Of a stretch of 64,000 bases of DNA, positions 37,113 to 48,580 are shown piece after piece. Position numbers and translations under genes: made by a program. Numbering within the stretch: the stretch's first letter is position 1; every line of letters begins with the position of its first letter. The DNA lies in the NCBI GenBank assembly GCA_026225945.1, contig JAMJFZ010000289.1, forward strand, positions 4,895,001-4,959,000, read 5' to 3'. The notes under the pieces are model-generated. The model was not told the DNA's origin. It made no database searches and saw only the letters and a program-made list of their open reading frames with translations. Source of the stretch: Cricetomys ansorgei (lineage: Eukaryota > Chordata > Mammalia > Rodentia > Nesomyidae).

Positions 37113-37330
37113 ATATCCATATATATGTATGTATACACACATATATATATGCGTATAGGTATGTGTATACATACATATGTGCGTATATGTGTGTGTATAC
37201 ACACACACACACACACACACACACATTCATTCATGAAGAATATTTGGGTGCATTTAATCTTTGGGTGCTGAGAACTATAATGAACATATGTAAATTTTGG
37301 ATGCAAAATTCTTTTCATCAAGATATAGTC
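36705..37330 (-). mobile_element. Ancient L1 (L1M-type) 3' end, interrupted by microsatellites
   Basis: TTATTGTAGCAAAATATACATAGCATAAAACTCACCATCTTAACC is the reverse-complement start of an old L1M 3' UTR. GACTGCTCTGTATGCCTTAG, TATTTCATTCAGCGAATTG, GATCAATAATATTTTATTGG and AGAACTATAATGAACATATG follow in family order. TA, TG and CA expansions split it at 37069-37226. Confidence 0.7.
37069..37226. repeat. Compound (TA)n / TG / (AC)n with perfect palindromes
   Basis: A (TA)n run of about 42 bp leads into ATATATGGATATCCATATAT, a perfect 20-bp palindrome. Mixed TG/TA follows, then TGTGTGTATACACACACA, another perfect palindrome at the junction with (AC)n. Confidence 0.95.
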
Positions 37331-38401
37331 AATTTTTAAATCTGAAGAAAATGTTTTTTTAAGATTTCATTTAAAAGACATATATTAATATGTACACATA
37401 TACACACTGTACAATCAAGTCTTGTTCTATAACTATATTTAATACAGGATACTTTTTGTTAAATTTCCAAAGTTGAAACATGACTTAATATTCCTGGGAA
37501 TATTTTTATTTAATATTTGATAATTTCAGAAATGTCTGCAATATCTGTTCATCATATCTGCCTAGAACCACATCCCACTTCCAATATATCCCCAGAACAT
37601 CCTTTACCTCTATTACTTATTCTTTCCATCTAACAATTCTTCTCAAAATATTCAATTACTTGAGAAATCTTTTATATGAATCACATTCAACTTTCTTAAT
37701 TGCTTCTTCTGTGATCATTAGAATGATCTTTACTGTACTCTCCTATGTCTGTCACAGCATTTGATAGTCATTCTTAAGCCCATAAAAGCACATAGGACAT
37801 CCATAAGAGAAGAAAAGTGACATTCCAGACCATTCCCAGTGCATTATGGGGCTTTCCCACCCCTCAGACAAGTGCTTTATTGAGGATATAAGAATTGCTA
37901 TAAATGAAGGCACTCCAAAGGGGCAGCCACCATCAACTATTTACTATGCGTTAAGACTCTTAACCTAGGAGGAATAAAAGTTACTCTTTGTTGTAGTAAG
38001 ACATACCTAAGATTTAGTCCATTTGAAATGCTTCATCACTAGTCCCCATGTCTTATTACCATTAAACAGCTTTGTCCTATTAAACTAAGTCACTTCTGGG
38101 GAATATTTACAATGGTGTATAGTTCAAGCTCTGAGCACAATTAAAGATAAAAGGCCAATTTAGAAATATTTGCATTATAAATGATTAAATATTATATCCA
38201 TAATATGTATAGAGTCAACAAACAGATGAAGAATTTATAAATATTTTAGCATGAAATTTAGGAGGGTTTATTGGGCTGAGTAAAGTCATCAGTAATATTT
38301 AAGGCATTCCTAATCTTTGGGGTCAGTGACTCTTAACTTAGATAATCGTTACAGTTGTAATTAAATAAATTGAAGTGGAGAGATTGTCTGGCATTGTCCA
38401 G
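37331..38401. other. Unassigned sequence
   Basis: A weak L2-like flavour around 37.6-37.8 kb (TTTACTGTACTCTCCTATG) is too faint to call. Confidence 0.45.
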
Positions 38402-38545
38402 GCCTTCCATGTCATCACACATATCTCTATCAGAGGGAAGCAGGAGATCTAAGCAGAGAACAGCAGAGGAGTGTGATGACAGGAGCAGACACTGTGGCCT
38501 CAGAGAGACAAGGAGTGGATTCTCCCTGAGCCTCAAGAGAAAAAG
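38402..38545 (+). other. Possible 144-nt purine-rich exon
   Basis: The segment follows a TTGTCCAG acceptor (AG at 38400-38401) and ends at AAAAG|GTTTGT (GT at 38546-38547). Its length is a multiple of three, and one frame stays open across it, encoding a Ser/Arg/Glu-rich stretch that begins near PSMSSHISLSEGSRR. It is rich in GA and AGAGA motifs of the splicing-enhancer type, unlike its AT-rich flanks. The acceptor tract is weak and the donor is only fair. The opposite strand is also open here for 67 codons, which argues that low stop density may be chance. Confidence 0.15.
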
Positions 38546-38767
38546 GTTTGTTCATATTCTGATTGTCACCTTCTATGGCTTGTTTTCAACTTCTGATACC
38601 AAAATCTATGTAGCAACTCATATGTTGTTTTTATCTACCAAACATGTAATGACATATGTAGAAGCAAAGAGAAATGAACTCAAACAATAATGACAAATAG
38701 TTCTATAAATTTTATAGGTGTCAGGAAATATTCTCTTTATGCTCATCCATATGTGTTGGTATGTTGG

Positions 38768-38995
38768 TGTGACACTGGTGCTGGGGAGGCCAAGACAGAA
38801 AGATCTCTGGAGCCCACTGTCCAGCCAACTTAGTATAATTATCGACTTCCAGGCCAATGAGAGACCCTGCCTTTTCCCCAAATAAGAACAGTATACTACA
38901 CCTGAGACTATCATTTGACCTCCATTCATACGTATACACATGTGCACATATACATGCCTGAAAACAAATGAATTCTCACTCATGAACATGCATGT
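38768..38995 (+). mobile_element. Composite SINE, 5'-truncated
   Basis: The body order CTGGGGAGGCCAAGACAGAAAGATC, CTGGAGCCCACTGTCCAGCCAA, CCAGGCCAATGAGAGACCCTG, ATTTGACCTCCATTCATACG and a CA/TG-rich tail is that of the composite rodent SINE also present at 15615, 48255 and 63155. Confidence 0.7.
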
Positions 38996-39814
38996 ATACA
39001 TGCAACAAAAAATGTTACCAAAACCCAAATATATTTAAGAAACTGTCACACAAGCTTTGGTACAACTGTGAATCCTGGGAGTACATATAACTGCCCAATA
39101 TTATGTGACTGGTATAGAACAGGCTCCCACGCTGAGCTACTATGGCTGTTAAGTTCTATTTTTGACCTCTATACTGGGCAGCCTTTCTGTAATCAGTAGT
39201 TCCAAAGATAACTTAGTGGCTAGAAGCGGCAGAAATGGTACAGCTGGTTACTAAGAAGATAATCAAGGCAAATGTTGAGAGTTTGCAAAGATAAGGAAGA
39301 AAGTAGTACTACATGTCACATAGGTATTGCAGTCTGGGGTTCCATAGGGAGTATGACAATTCTGAGACTTATCCAAATGGATAAAGTCATTCCAGTAACA
39401 TTCATTGAAACAGTCTTGCAATACATAAAGACAGGATCATTTTCCCGACACTTCATCGATGACACTTTAGTCACAGTGTGATCACCACCCACTCAAGCTA
39501 GTCCACTTTTGAAATTTCTATTGCTCCCTCCAAAATATGATAAGATATTTTAAGTTCTCACCCTCACTCTATTGTTCTAGCATTTCTCCCTACAGGCCTT
39601 ATTTCTCAGCTAGTCCATGTGAAGTCACTGCTGTGGTGACTGGCTCAGCCTAGAAGCAAATAGCACGATTGCTCAGAATGCCACAGTAGATAGAAATCAA
39701 TAAGGATGAGAGAGCTGATACTGATTTCCCTCTGTAGCTTGTCTGTGCCAGATTTGCTCTGTGGTATTACACTTAGGTTCAGATCAATCTTAATCATATA
39801 CAGCTTAAGCCAGA
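38996..39814. other. Unassigned sequence
   Basis: Nothing recognised. Confidence 0.5.
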
Positions 39815-39905
39815 GCTTCCACAGCTGAAAAAGCTAAGGCTCAAGTACAATAAACAAACTCACTAGGACACACAGTTGATAAATGGAGGAGTGGCATGCA
39901 TACAC
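39815..39905 (-). mobile_element. MIR SINE fragment
   Basis: AAAGCTAAGGCTCAAG, CTCACTAGGACACACAGTTGATAAATGG and GGCATGCATACACAGGTTT are the reverse-complement MIR blocks. Confidence 0.6.
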
Positions 39906-40316
39906 AGGTTTAATTTTACTGTAGGGACCTTGATCAGGTGATTTCTTCTATTTGTTTGTAATATTAAACTAAAAGTTGGCAAAGAGTTTGGCCAATATAC
40001 TTCCAAACTGAAATTGGAGGCATGCTGAGTATGCTTCACATCCTAAATAAATGTCATGGATGTATTTTCAATGGTTTAATCACTCAGTCAGATCTCCTCT
40101 TAGGTCACTGTAAGTTTCACCCTATTCTTCTTCAGGGCTACTACAAATATAAGCCTTCTGGTAGCTCTCCTAATGGCAGCATGGATAAAGACAGGAAGTG
40201 GAACCTAGTAGCCTATGCTAGGAACCCAGCCCAAGCAAAACCTGGGCTGTACAAATGTCACATCTCCTTATTACTGTAGTTTAGTACTTTTCACATTACT
40301 CATCAAATTATAGTTA

Positions 40317-40318
<2 letters not shown>

Positions 40319-40361
<43 letters not shown>

Positions 40362-40387
40362 ATATACTATATACTAATATATATATG
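40319..40387. repeat. (TA)n microsatellite
   Basis: About 28 bp of TA with GTATATATATA and degenerate AT continuation. Confidence 0.96.
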
Positions 40388-40812
40388 AATGATTCCCTCT
40401 CTGTTTCTAGAAATGGTAACTGTTTTCTGGCAGTTTTAGTGAGTACAGCTCACCTCTACAAAGTCCTGGCATCTAATTTCTCATCCCATGTTATGTCCTG
40501 GTAACAAAACTTCCATGACAGTCATTCAAATATTTTACATTTTAGAATTTTACCGAATAGTACAGACTATACTGAGAAATATAATTTGCAAAAATTTTCA
40601 CAACTGATATTACAATTACATATTCAATTGGTAATATAACTTACATTTGAGATGCACTTTTTTATACAAGAATAATTTTAAGCCAAGACATCTATATTTT
40701 ACCATTTTCTTCTCCTACCATTTTGACGTATTTCACATTTTTAAAAAAATTCTTTGTACTTGTGGCATTTTTTGTTTACTGAAATAAACTATTAAATAAT
40801 CGAAAGTACTTT

Positions 40813-40965
40813 GGCAAGGGGCATAGCTCAGTTGTTAGAGAGCTTGCCTAGTACACATGACATCCTGAGATCAATCTTCAGCTCCATATAACTAGGTGTG
40901 GCACCAACCTGTAATCCCAACAATCAGGAGGTGGACAGCCTTGGCCACATGAGACCTTGTTTCCC
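40813..40965 (+). mobile_element. B4 SINE (ID head joined to B1-like body)
   Basis: The ID-like head has GGGGCATAGCTCAGTTGTTAGAG, GCTTGCCTAGTACACATGA and GAGATCAATCTTCAGCTCC. It is followed by a B1-like GGTGTGGCACCAACCTGTAATCCCAACA and GAGACCTTGTTTCCC. That head-body fusion defines B4. Confidence 0.8.
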
Positions 40966-41694
40966 ATAGCAGTTAATATAATGTGCTCATGAAAAGATAT
41001 GCTTGTCTGTATTAATATCTGTTTTCTTTTTAATTAACTTTTCTCATACTCTAATTATACAAACTTCTTCTAATTCTTTCTGGTAGAAACTTTAATATAC
41101 TTTTAACAAAGTATAAAATTGCATGTGAGACTACTAAAATTGCAGTAACTCCATAGTAACATTGATTAAATCAGTTCTCTTAGTTTATTTCTATAGGATA
41201 AAATATTCCATACACTTCGTTTTCATGAAATTCATTATTGAGATGTATATTGTCATAGTATACTTTTTTTCCATTTTACCACCAAATTGTATAGTAGAAA
41301 TGTAAACATGAACTAGCAGTAGGTAAATGGATGAATAGAGACACAGAGTTGCTAGAAACTATTAGAGAGAATTATAGTGATATTTTATAATTTAAAGCAT
41401 GTTCAGGATCTATTAAATTATCATAACAATAATTTTTATGTCTCAAATTCATGAACACATGGTTTCTTTTGCATAGAAAATATGCAAAAGTCAACAGAAG
41501 TCATTGTCCCTTTACTTAAAGATCAATGTGATTTTGTTTTATACTTAATATATTTGGTTCTGCTTGGTGTCATTGAATTATCATTTGCTGTAAACAAAGG
41601 ATCCTATTTTATCTCTTCTTGGTATAGTCTATTTTTATTCATCTAGAAGTATTTTGTTAAATTCTCAGTAATTTGTTATTTAAAGTTGTACCAG
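40966..41694. other. Unassigned AT-rich sequence
   Basis: Nothing recognised. Confidence 0.5.
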
Positions 41695-42073
41695 GGTCCA
41701 GCCCCAGAAGGAGTTCAGTGACCCAGGAGAGAGGTTGAGGCAGAGTCAGCAAATAATTAAACATACGTTTTATAAATGGGACCAGGCTTTTCTCTTTGTT
41801 TATGCCTCATATACATGTCATCAGACTTTTCTCCATATTTTGGCTTTTTCCTTCTATTATTCTCCATATCCAATTCAAGCTTTTCCCTCTGTATTCATTT
41901 TTTATTACTTAAACTTATTCCTACTGTATTTTCCTATAAAATAACACATACCTCTTACACATATACATACACCTTGTGAGTGAAGGCAAGCTTCAGCCTT
42001 ATTTTTTTCACTTTCCACAAAAACATACTCATTCACATATTTGTATATTTTGTGGATGGAGCAAAGTTGGTAT

Positions 42074-42127
<54 letters not shown>

Positions 42128-42245
42128 CATACATATCTACATCTGGTAAGGTTAACATACATACACTTACTCATATATCTTGCTAGCTCTCTACTTACTT
42201 GTAGATGAAGCCTTGTGGATGAAACAAAGCTTCAACACACATACA
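41695..42245. repeat. Unassigned repeat with degenerate ~80-bp units
   Basis: CTTGTGAGTGAAGGCAAGCTTCA (41973), TTGTGGATGGAGCAAAGTTGG (42049) and CTTGTGGATGAAACAAAGCTTCA (42212) are related and spaced about 77 and 163 bp apart, near one and two times 80. The segment begins CCAGGGTCCAGCCCCAGAAGG. It may be the inside or LTR of an old rodent retroelement, but I cannot name it. Confidence 0.35.
42078..42125. repeat. (AC)n microsatellite
   Basis: An uninterrupted AC run of about 48 bp. Confidence 0.97.
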
Positions 42246-43847
42246 TCTTTTATACTTTTTGAAAAACGTCATTAGGCAGATTTCCATGAGATACCCACAC
42301 ATAACTAAACATTTCTCATATGCTCTGTTCACATAGTCATACTGTACAACAAAGCAATTAATTTTCTTTTACAGATTAGCAGAGTTTATGGAAACTACAT
42401 ATTTTTTTCTTAGACAACTTCCTTTTTAGGCTGTAGTTTACTGTAACCAAGTAACAATCAATCATTTTATTATTTTTCTACTAGGGTTAATCAGAGGATC
42501 ACAAATAAGAAAACTTTTACTTTTTCTTTATCATGTAGAGAAGAAATTCTGTCCACTGTCTTTGTGCTCTCAAGGTGCACACTGAATTTCATAATTATAA
42601 AACAAGGAATTAAATTTCATCAAATTTAACAGTGGTCACTGAAACTCATTTGTTATCTATTAATCTCATAGACCTGTCTTTCATAGGCAAAACCTGTGGG
42701 TCCTAGTAACTGCACTTTGCTTTGCTTTTGCTTTCTGATCCTAGCAAGTCCTCAGCTACCAAGAATATGTTTTCTTTACTCTAGGTCATTTGCTCAATAG
42801 CAGCTGGAAAAACTCACTGATAGTCTTTTGAACTATGCATGTTCCTTAGTTATTCTTTTTGGATTTCCAGTTGAACCATTTATTGAACTGAGTGGCATTG
42901 CCTTTTAAAATCATCACTGTTGTTATGAATTGTAATGATGGACTGAAGATCCCATAATTTTTATACCACTAGAGATACAGAAGCGACCATGATAGCACTC
43001 AACATGGCAGAATCCAACAGTAACAGAAGGGTCTTTCAGGAGACAATCCCACAAAGGGCCTGCCAATCCCACTGTTACCTTGCTAAAGAGTAGGCTGTAC
43101 TCCTGAAGCTCTAATGCTGCCTGAATGGTCCAGACATCTGACGTGGCTCCTGACAAAGTAGTATAACTTTACATATTGGAATCACCAACACATAAGAAAC
43201 ATGGTTGGTATGGACATGGATTACCTGGTTCTGCATCCTGTGAACTTTGTTTTTCTTAGGCTAATTTTATATCCTGTCTTTCCCTTTAAAACTCTAAAAA
43301 TGCTGCTTTCTCATACCTGCACACCTTCTTTCTAAGAGCCGAAGAGTAGAATCACGCATGGGGTTATAAATTAAGCTTTCCCTTTCTTTTGCTTCTCTTC
43401 AATAAGATTCACCTCCAGGAAATGAAAATCATTTGATTTCTACGAGCAAACTGCTCTCAGTGATTCACAAATAGATAGGTCAGAGCTGTTTATTTATAAG
43501 GCTTCAAAATCAATAGTTTTCAAAAAGAAAATAAAACATCTCATAAATCCTTAACAAAAGGAATTTGTGCTTAAAGCACCTCAACTCTTGAGGCTGAAGT
43601 TCTAGCACAAGTTATAGAACCAATGATAAGTTCAGGATTTTTATTTGTTAGTGAAATTATTTGTTCAGTAATTATTTTTATAGATTTTTCCATAAGTATA
43701 ACATCATGGTTGTGCTGTGGACAGTGTATCTATATGGATTTGTATGCAACATGATTGTCCCTAGAAACTATATGTTCAGGTTACTGACAATCATAGTGGT
43801 TACCAGCTTTGTTAGTTGTCAGATGATGTTTTAATCAGTTCGTTAGA
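42246..43847. other. Unassigned sequence
   Basis: Part of the left side may belong to the same old element as 41695-42245. No coding signal. Confidence 0.4.
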
Positions 43848-43890
43848 AGTTATTTATATATCGTTATTTATTCGTTATCGTTATTTATCA
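43848..43890. repeat. Short tandem repeat of CGTTATTTAT-type units
   Basis: TCGTTATTTAT occurs twice with a GTTATTTATA neighbour and an intervening TTCGTTA. Confidence 0.8.
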
Positions 43891-43987
43891 ATATCATCAA
43901 GGATCAATGCTACATTAATATCAAAACAATATTTCATTTCAATAACTACATAATTATTGTAATTCTAATTAGTAAACCAGGGGATGC

Positions 43988-44195
43988 TATTTTTTTTTTG
44001 TTTTTGAGGCATGGTCTCATTATATTTATCAAATGAGGGAGGTTATTTTGCTTTGCTTCATTTTGAGAAAAGACTGAGGACCTCACTACATATCTCTGAC
44101 TGTTCTGGACATAGAACTCATCACATAGGCCAGCTGTTCTCCAATTTGTGACCATCCTCCCACCCGTGCATTCCAAATGCTAAGAATGAGCTACG
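43988..44195 (-). mobile_element. B1 SINE, degraded and apparently interrupted
   Basis: A T tract and TTTTTGAGGCATGGTCTCATTATAT begin a reverse-complement B1. After about 60 bp of foreign text the order resumes with GACCTCACTACATATCTCTG, GACATAGAACTCATCACATAGGCCAG and CCTCCCACCCGTGCATTCCAAATGC. The second start could instead mean a nested or partially duplicated copy. Confidence 0.55.
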
Positions 44196-45094
44196 TTCCC
44201 TTCCAAATTATCTGATGTTTCCCCAGAATTCAGACACTCCAAGAGTTATTGTTTGTGGGACAAGGTCATCAATTATACAACTGTCTGTCTGAGATACTCA
44301 CAGAGCAAGAGGAACAAGCTACAGTGTGCCAGACAGGGAAAAGAAAGAAGTCCAAACCATAGGTAGCTCCTTCCCAAACTGTTATTTTCAGCTTTTTAGT
44401 ATTCTATAATCTTTGCTGTGGAAAACAAGCATGCATATACGTAAAGATCTTTTGGTCACCGTATCTTTCAAGCACTATGAGCAACAGTACACTTGATTTT
44501 AGTGTAGGTACCACACTTTAACTAATGGGGCTTCACAGAACTTCTTCAACTACCATTAAAATTCATGTAAACATTCACAATGGATAAAAGTAGGTAATGC
44601 ATGAATTGGACAAAAATTTATTATATCATTGCATGATAAGGTCATTGTTTCTTGTGTTATGTAAGGCATCTTCAGTGTTCAATAGGACTAATTCATGTGG
44701 AGATGAATGGTGAAATATTTGTAATTGGCATTTTAATGCCGTGTTTCAAAATTAACTAATAGATATGAGGTTAAGTCACTATTTTCAGCTATACAGGATA
44801 AAAATCATAGTCATAACTGTGTGGCAACTAGTCTCTACTATAGGAGTTAAAAAAAACCTATAATGTAGCATTTCTTGTTTTCTATTGAGAATATTCATTC
44901 AAATTTTGAAACATACTTTTCAGTCTATACTAACACATTATACATAAACCTTCCTTCCTGTTTCTCAGGCCTGACGTGATCACTCTTGTATCCTCTGTCA
45001 TAATGTACACATTCCATCAGAACTCTGTGAATTATATAGTCAAAATATATCTGGACTGCAACCTTTGTTACAACCTCTCAACACTGTTCTAATG
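44196..45094. other. Unassigned sequence
   Basis: Nothing recognised. Confidence 0.5.
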
Positions 45095-45400
45095 CACCAA
45101 CCATGTCTTAACTAGAGTATTGAAAGAATCTCCTACCTAAGTTTGTTTTTGTCATTGTTCTGTTTACATCCATTCTCATCTCAACTCATACTGTCAGCAT
45201 AACCTTACATATAAGAACATCTCTTTCCTTATCCTTCTGATACTGTCTAGTGACTTTTCCTTTCCCTCATCCACTCATTTCTCTTGTTCTGTCTATGCCA
45301 AGTCTACTCCTCACTTTGCCCTTGCACTGACATCTGGCAGCCCTGCCCTTCCCCTTTCTCCCACCCATGCTGTAATGCCATTGCTGTATATACAAGCATG
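45095..45400 (+). mobile_element. Possible L2 LINE fragment
   Basis: TAGAGTATTGAAAGAATCTCCTACC, ACATCCATTCTCATCTCAAC and later CTCTTGTTCTGTCTATGCCAAG resemble the L2 stretch reading GGACTATTGCAATAGCCTCC and CCATTCTCCACACAGCAGCC, but divergence is high. Confidence 0.35.
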
Positions 45401-46598
45401 GAAATTCTGTTATCTTTTTCACAAATTTGCACAATTGTTCCCTCAATTATCCTTTCCAATTACTTTTGATGCTTCCTTCCCCAACATTTAGAAATATTAG
45501 AGAGTTTTTTCTTTGTCTTTTTTGCATGTTTATATTGTCTTATTGATTGCGTTTAAATGTAAAAGCCTTTGGGGAAGATTCTTTGACAGTTTTGCTTATT
45601 GCTATAATCGAATATATGTTGAACAAAGCCTGTCACACAAATTATGAATGGCTGCATGTCCACAAAGACTATATACACAAAGATGTGCTGCTGGACTAAT
45701 TCTACAACATGAAAAATATTCTGCTTATTATTCTGGAGTCTACATATCTATTATTAAGGTGAAGTTTCTACTAATTTAAGACAAACTCACTAGGCTTCAT
45801 CTGAAATGCTGCACATGAAAATTTTGGCATCATGTTGATAATGTGAATTAAGGCCCAAAATACAAACAGCTTTCAATGGATACTTTCCACAAAAGGCTTT
45901 ATGTCAAGCAAGGTAGTGATTTACTGAATTGCAAAGAATGATGTCTTTAGTTGAGCTAATGAGACAAGGGTACCTAAAACTTCCGTTCATAATGAATAAC
46001 TGAACATCAGCATCAAGCAGGTCATTTGTTAGCAGTAGATGTAAGTTCTCTTAGCTGTCTTGTGAGTGACAGAGCAATGACTTTTAAGATTTTGCTTGTG
46101 GATATTTTAAAGGCTCACTGGCCTCTTCAGGAAACCTGGATTGATCTCTATTGGAAATGCCGCTGGATATCTTACTTCAGGCCCTAGACCCTATCTTCTG
46201 TCAATGCTTCTCCCTTCAACCAGAAAGCTCTGTGCACTTCTGCTTTATCAGCTTTAAACAGAGCCAAAAAAGTTAAGGCCAATGTTCTAGCAATCTGTGA
46301 TTGACATGATGTCTTTCCAAGATCTTCAAAATGAAGGCCTGTTGCCATTAGTAAAGTATATTTGATTTCATAGTAAAACAGATGAAGGGGGTCCTTTGAG
46401 GGTCCATGTGTTTCTGATCTCTTAATCTGGAAAGTGTCTTTGTAAGTGCATAGTGTAGCTCTGAAGTGAGGACCCCTTATCCTCATGCACTGTGACAACC
46501 TACAACACAGAGATGTGTTATGATCCTTATCACTATTTAAGTTCTTTCTCGATGCACTGAACGTTCACTGTTATGATCTTGTGATTTTCCATCTTGAA
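45401..46598. other. Unassigned, with a 104-codon minus frame
   Basis: The frame 46184-46498 begins MSQCMRIRGPHF and includes DPLHLFYYEIKYTLLMATG. It is not low-complexity but matches no family I know, and no splice or poly(A) signals support it. Confidence 0.3.
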
Positions 46599-46633
46599 AC
46601 ACACACACACACACACATACACACACACACACT
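46599..46633. repeat. (AC)n microsatellite
   Basis: An AC run with one T interruption. Confidence 0.95.
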
Positions 46634-46814
46634 CAAAGCAAGCACAAAGATGTGCTGCCCATCTATCAATTCAGCCACTAGTGTGACAACCAATAAGGAA
46701 GATTTACTCACTGCTCTTCTGCTCATTACCATGGTCCCAGAACACTGGTGGTAAAGAATCAGGAATGAGGTTGGTGAATAGTATTTAATAGAGTAGATCT
46801 GTCTCTTCTTGTTT

Positions 46815-46975
46815 TTAAAAACATTTTTAAAAATCTGTTCATTTATTAATGTTGGAAGTCAGAGGATACCTTGCAGGAGTCAGTTTTCTCCTTCCACTGT
46901 GGGAACCTGGGAATCAAACTTGGGTCATCAGACTTGGCTACTAAGCTTTCTTGACAGCCCAGAAAGATATTCTTA
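46815..46975 (-). mobile_element. B2 SINE
   Basis: GTCAGAGGATACCTTGCAGGAGTC, TCTCCTTCCACTGTGGGAACC, ATCAAACTTGGGTCATCAGAC and TTGACAGCCCAGA are the reverse complement of B2 from its 3' part to its tRNA-like head. The flanking (AAAT)n at 47022 is not its tail. Confidence 0.85.
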
Positions 46976-47021
46976 TTCTTAGTCATTCTACATTTCTTTT
47001 CACTTAACTGTATACTCTCAT

Positions 47022-47040
47022 AATAAATAAATAAATAAAA
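47022..47040. repeat. (AAAT)n microsatellite
   Basis: Four AATA units. Confidence 0.9.
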
Positions 47041-48254
47041 GTATAACTGATTTGTAGTGTTACTTTAAAAGACAACACATTAAGTTTGATAATGAATCAT
47101 TTATTTGATATTCTATCAAGGAAATAGTAATATGTAGATTGTAAAAGTAGCACAGCGTTTCATAAAGCTCATTGGCAAGCTGTGTACAAGTGTAACCCAC
47201 TGAGAATCAGCTACAGTTTTACGTCCTGTGGGTGTGAATTTCAAGAAGAGAAAGTGTGCCCTTGTTGTCATCTGAGACAGATACATCTTTTGGAAATGCA
47301 GTTACACAAGATGCATTAGTTGATGTTTTTTTGACAATGTTAACCATGAAGGATCACAAGGGACTCCGTTCTTCTTCTCATATATGTCGTCTTTGAACCG
47401 TGTCCCCCTGAACTGCAGCTATCATGCTTGTGTTGCTATTTGTACTTGGGTTCTATTTTTAAAGACAGTCTCTTTTAAAATATGAAGAAAATTCAGAAAT
47501 ACTGTTTCTGAGTGCCCAGCATAACATATTTGTGATGCATTTGTCTGTGTCTTTACTTATATTTAAAAACCTAATCTGCAGTTATTGATCTGGTGCTATT
47601 GATTCACAATTATGAAATAGTTTGAAGAAAGATAGTATATAATAAAAGTTATTACAAATTATATATCTTCTCTTCCTTTCTGTTATGAAAGTGAAATAAT
47701 TTTTCCAAGTCACTTAATGATTGAGATATAGTTCTACTCAGTCTTCACAAAAACAAAAATAGCATTTGAGCATGTACTGTATTAGTAGATAAATTTGCTG
47801 TGATTGAACTCAAGAATGGCTAATGTTGACTCTTCTAAAATGGATTTGTGAATTATTTTGGTGAATGAATATGTATGTATTGAAGACACTCAGGGCAAGT
47901 CAAAGATGGCAGGGTATTTGATTCTTGCTCATTCCTGTGAGCTTCACATATGTCACAAACACACATCAGTAGCTTTATTACAAACAATTGAGATTGCAGT
48001 TATTATAAAGAAAGCACCATAGGAGAAATCAAATCTTCTGAGTGGGTGTGAAAAAATGTTTACATTTGAACTTGATATTACAATATCTAAACCAGGATTG
48101 TATTGGCAGTGGATAGGAAATAAAAATTTAGAGAAAAATGTGAACAAAAGTTATCAGGTCCAAAATCTGTGCATTCTAGGGAAGGCTAAATACAGGGTAT
48201 GTGAATGGATATAAATTTCGGAGAAAAATCAGTTTCATCTTTCCTCCTAAATTT
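47041..48254. other. Unassigned sequence
   Basis: Nothing recognised. Confidence 0.5.
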
Positions 48255-48580
48255 AATTTACTTTTTATTTGTTTGTGAGGTGGTGATTAACATGTTCATC
48301 TCTTTGTGGGTGCCCACACCCAAGCAGAGAACATTGGGTGTTTACATTATCCCTTTTCTTCTTATTTTTTTGAATCAAAGTCTCTCACAATACCTTAAGC
48401 TCAACATTTTTACTAGGCTGGTTGGCCAGCAGCCTCCTTAGACCCTCCTGAGTCTCTGCCTCCAGAGACTTGGCCCACAGGTAGGCACAATTGTGGCCAG
48501 GTTTTGCATGGGCGGTTGGAAATCTGAATTCAGATCTCATCGCTTGCTCAGCCATTACTCTTACTCATCACAGACCCAAG
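48255..48580 (-). mobile_element. Composite SINE, near full length
   Basis: In reverse-complement order the copy has GTGGGTGCCCACACCCAAGC, CATTGGGTGTTTAC, AATCAAAGTCTCTCACA, AGGCTGGTTGGCCAGCAGCC, GACCCTCCTGAGTCTCTGCC, GAATTCAGATCTCATCGCTTGC and CAGCCATTACTC. It is the minus-strand counterpart of the element at 15615. Confidence 0.7.

Noticed and set aside
37013..37339. Frames of 68-102 codons in three registers
   Set aside because: Produced by TA and CA repeats inside an L1 remnant.
46184..46498. 104-codon minus frame as a possible processed pseudogene
   Set aside because: No recognisable protein, no poly(A) tail and no flanking duplication. Left as unassigned.
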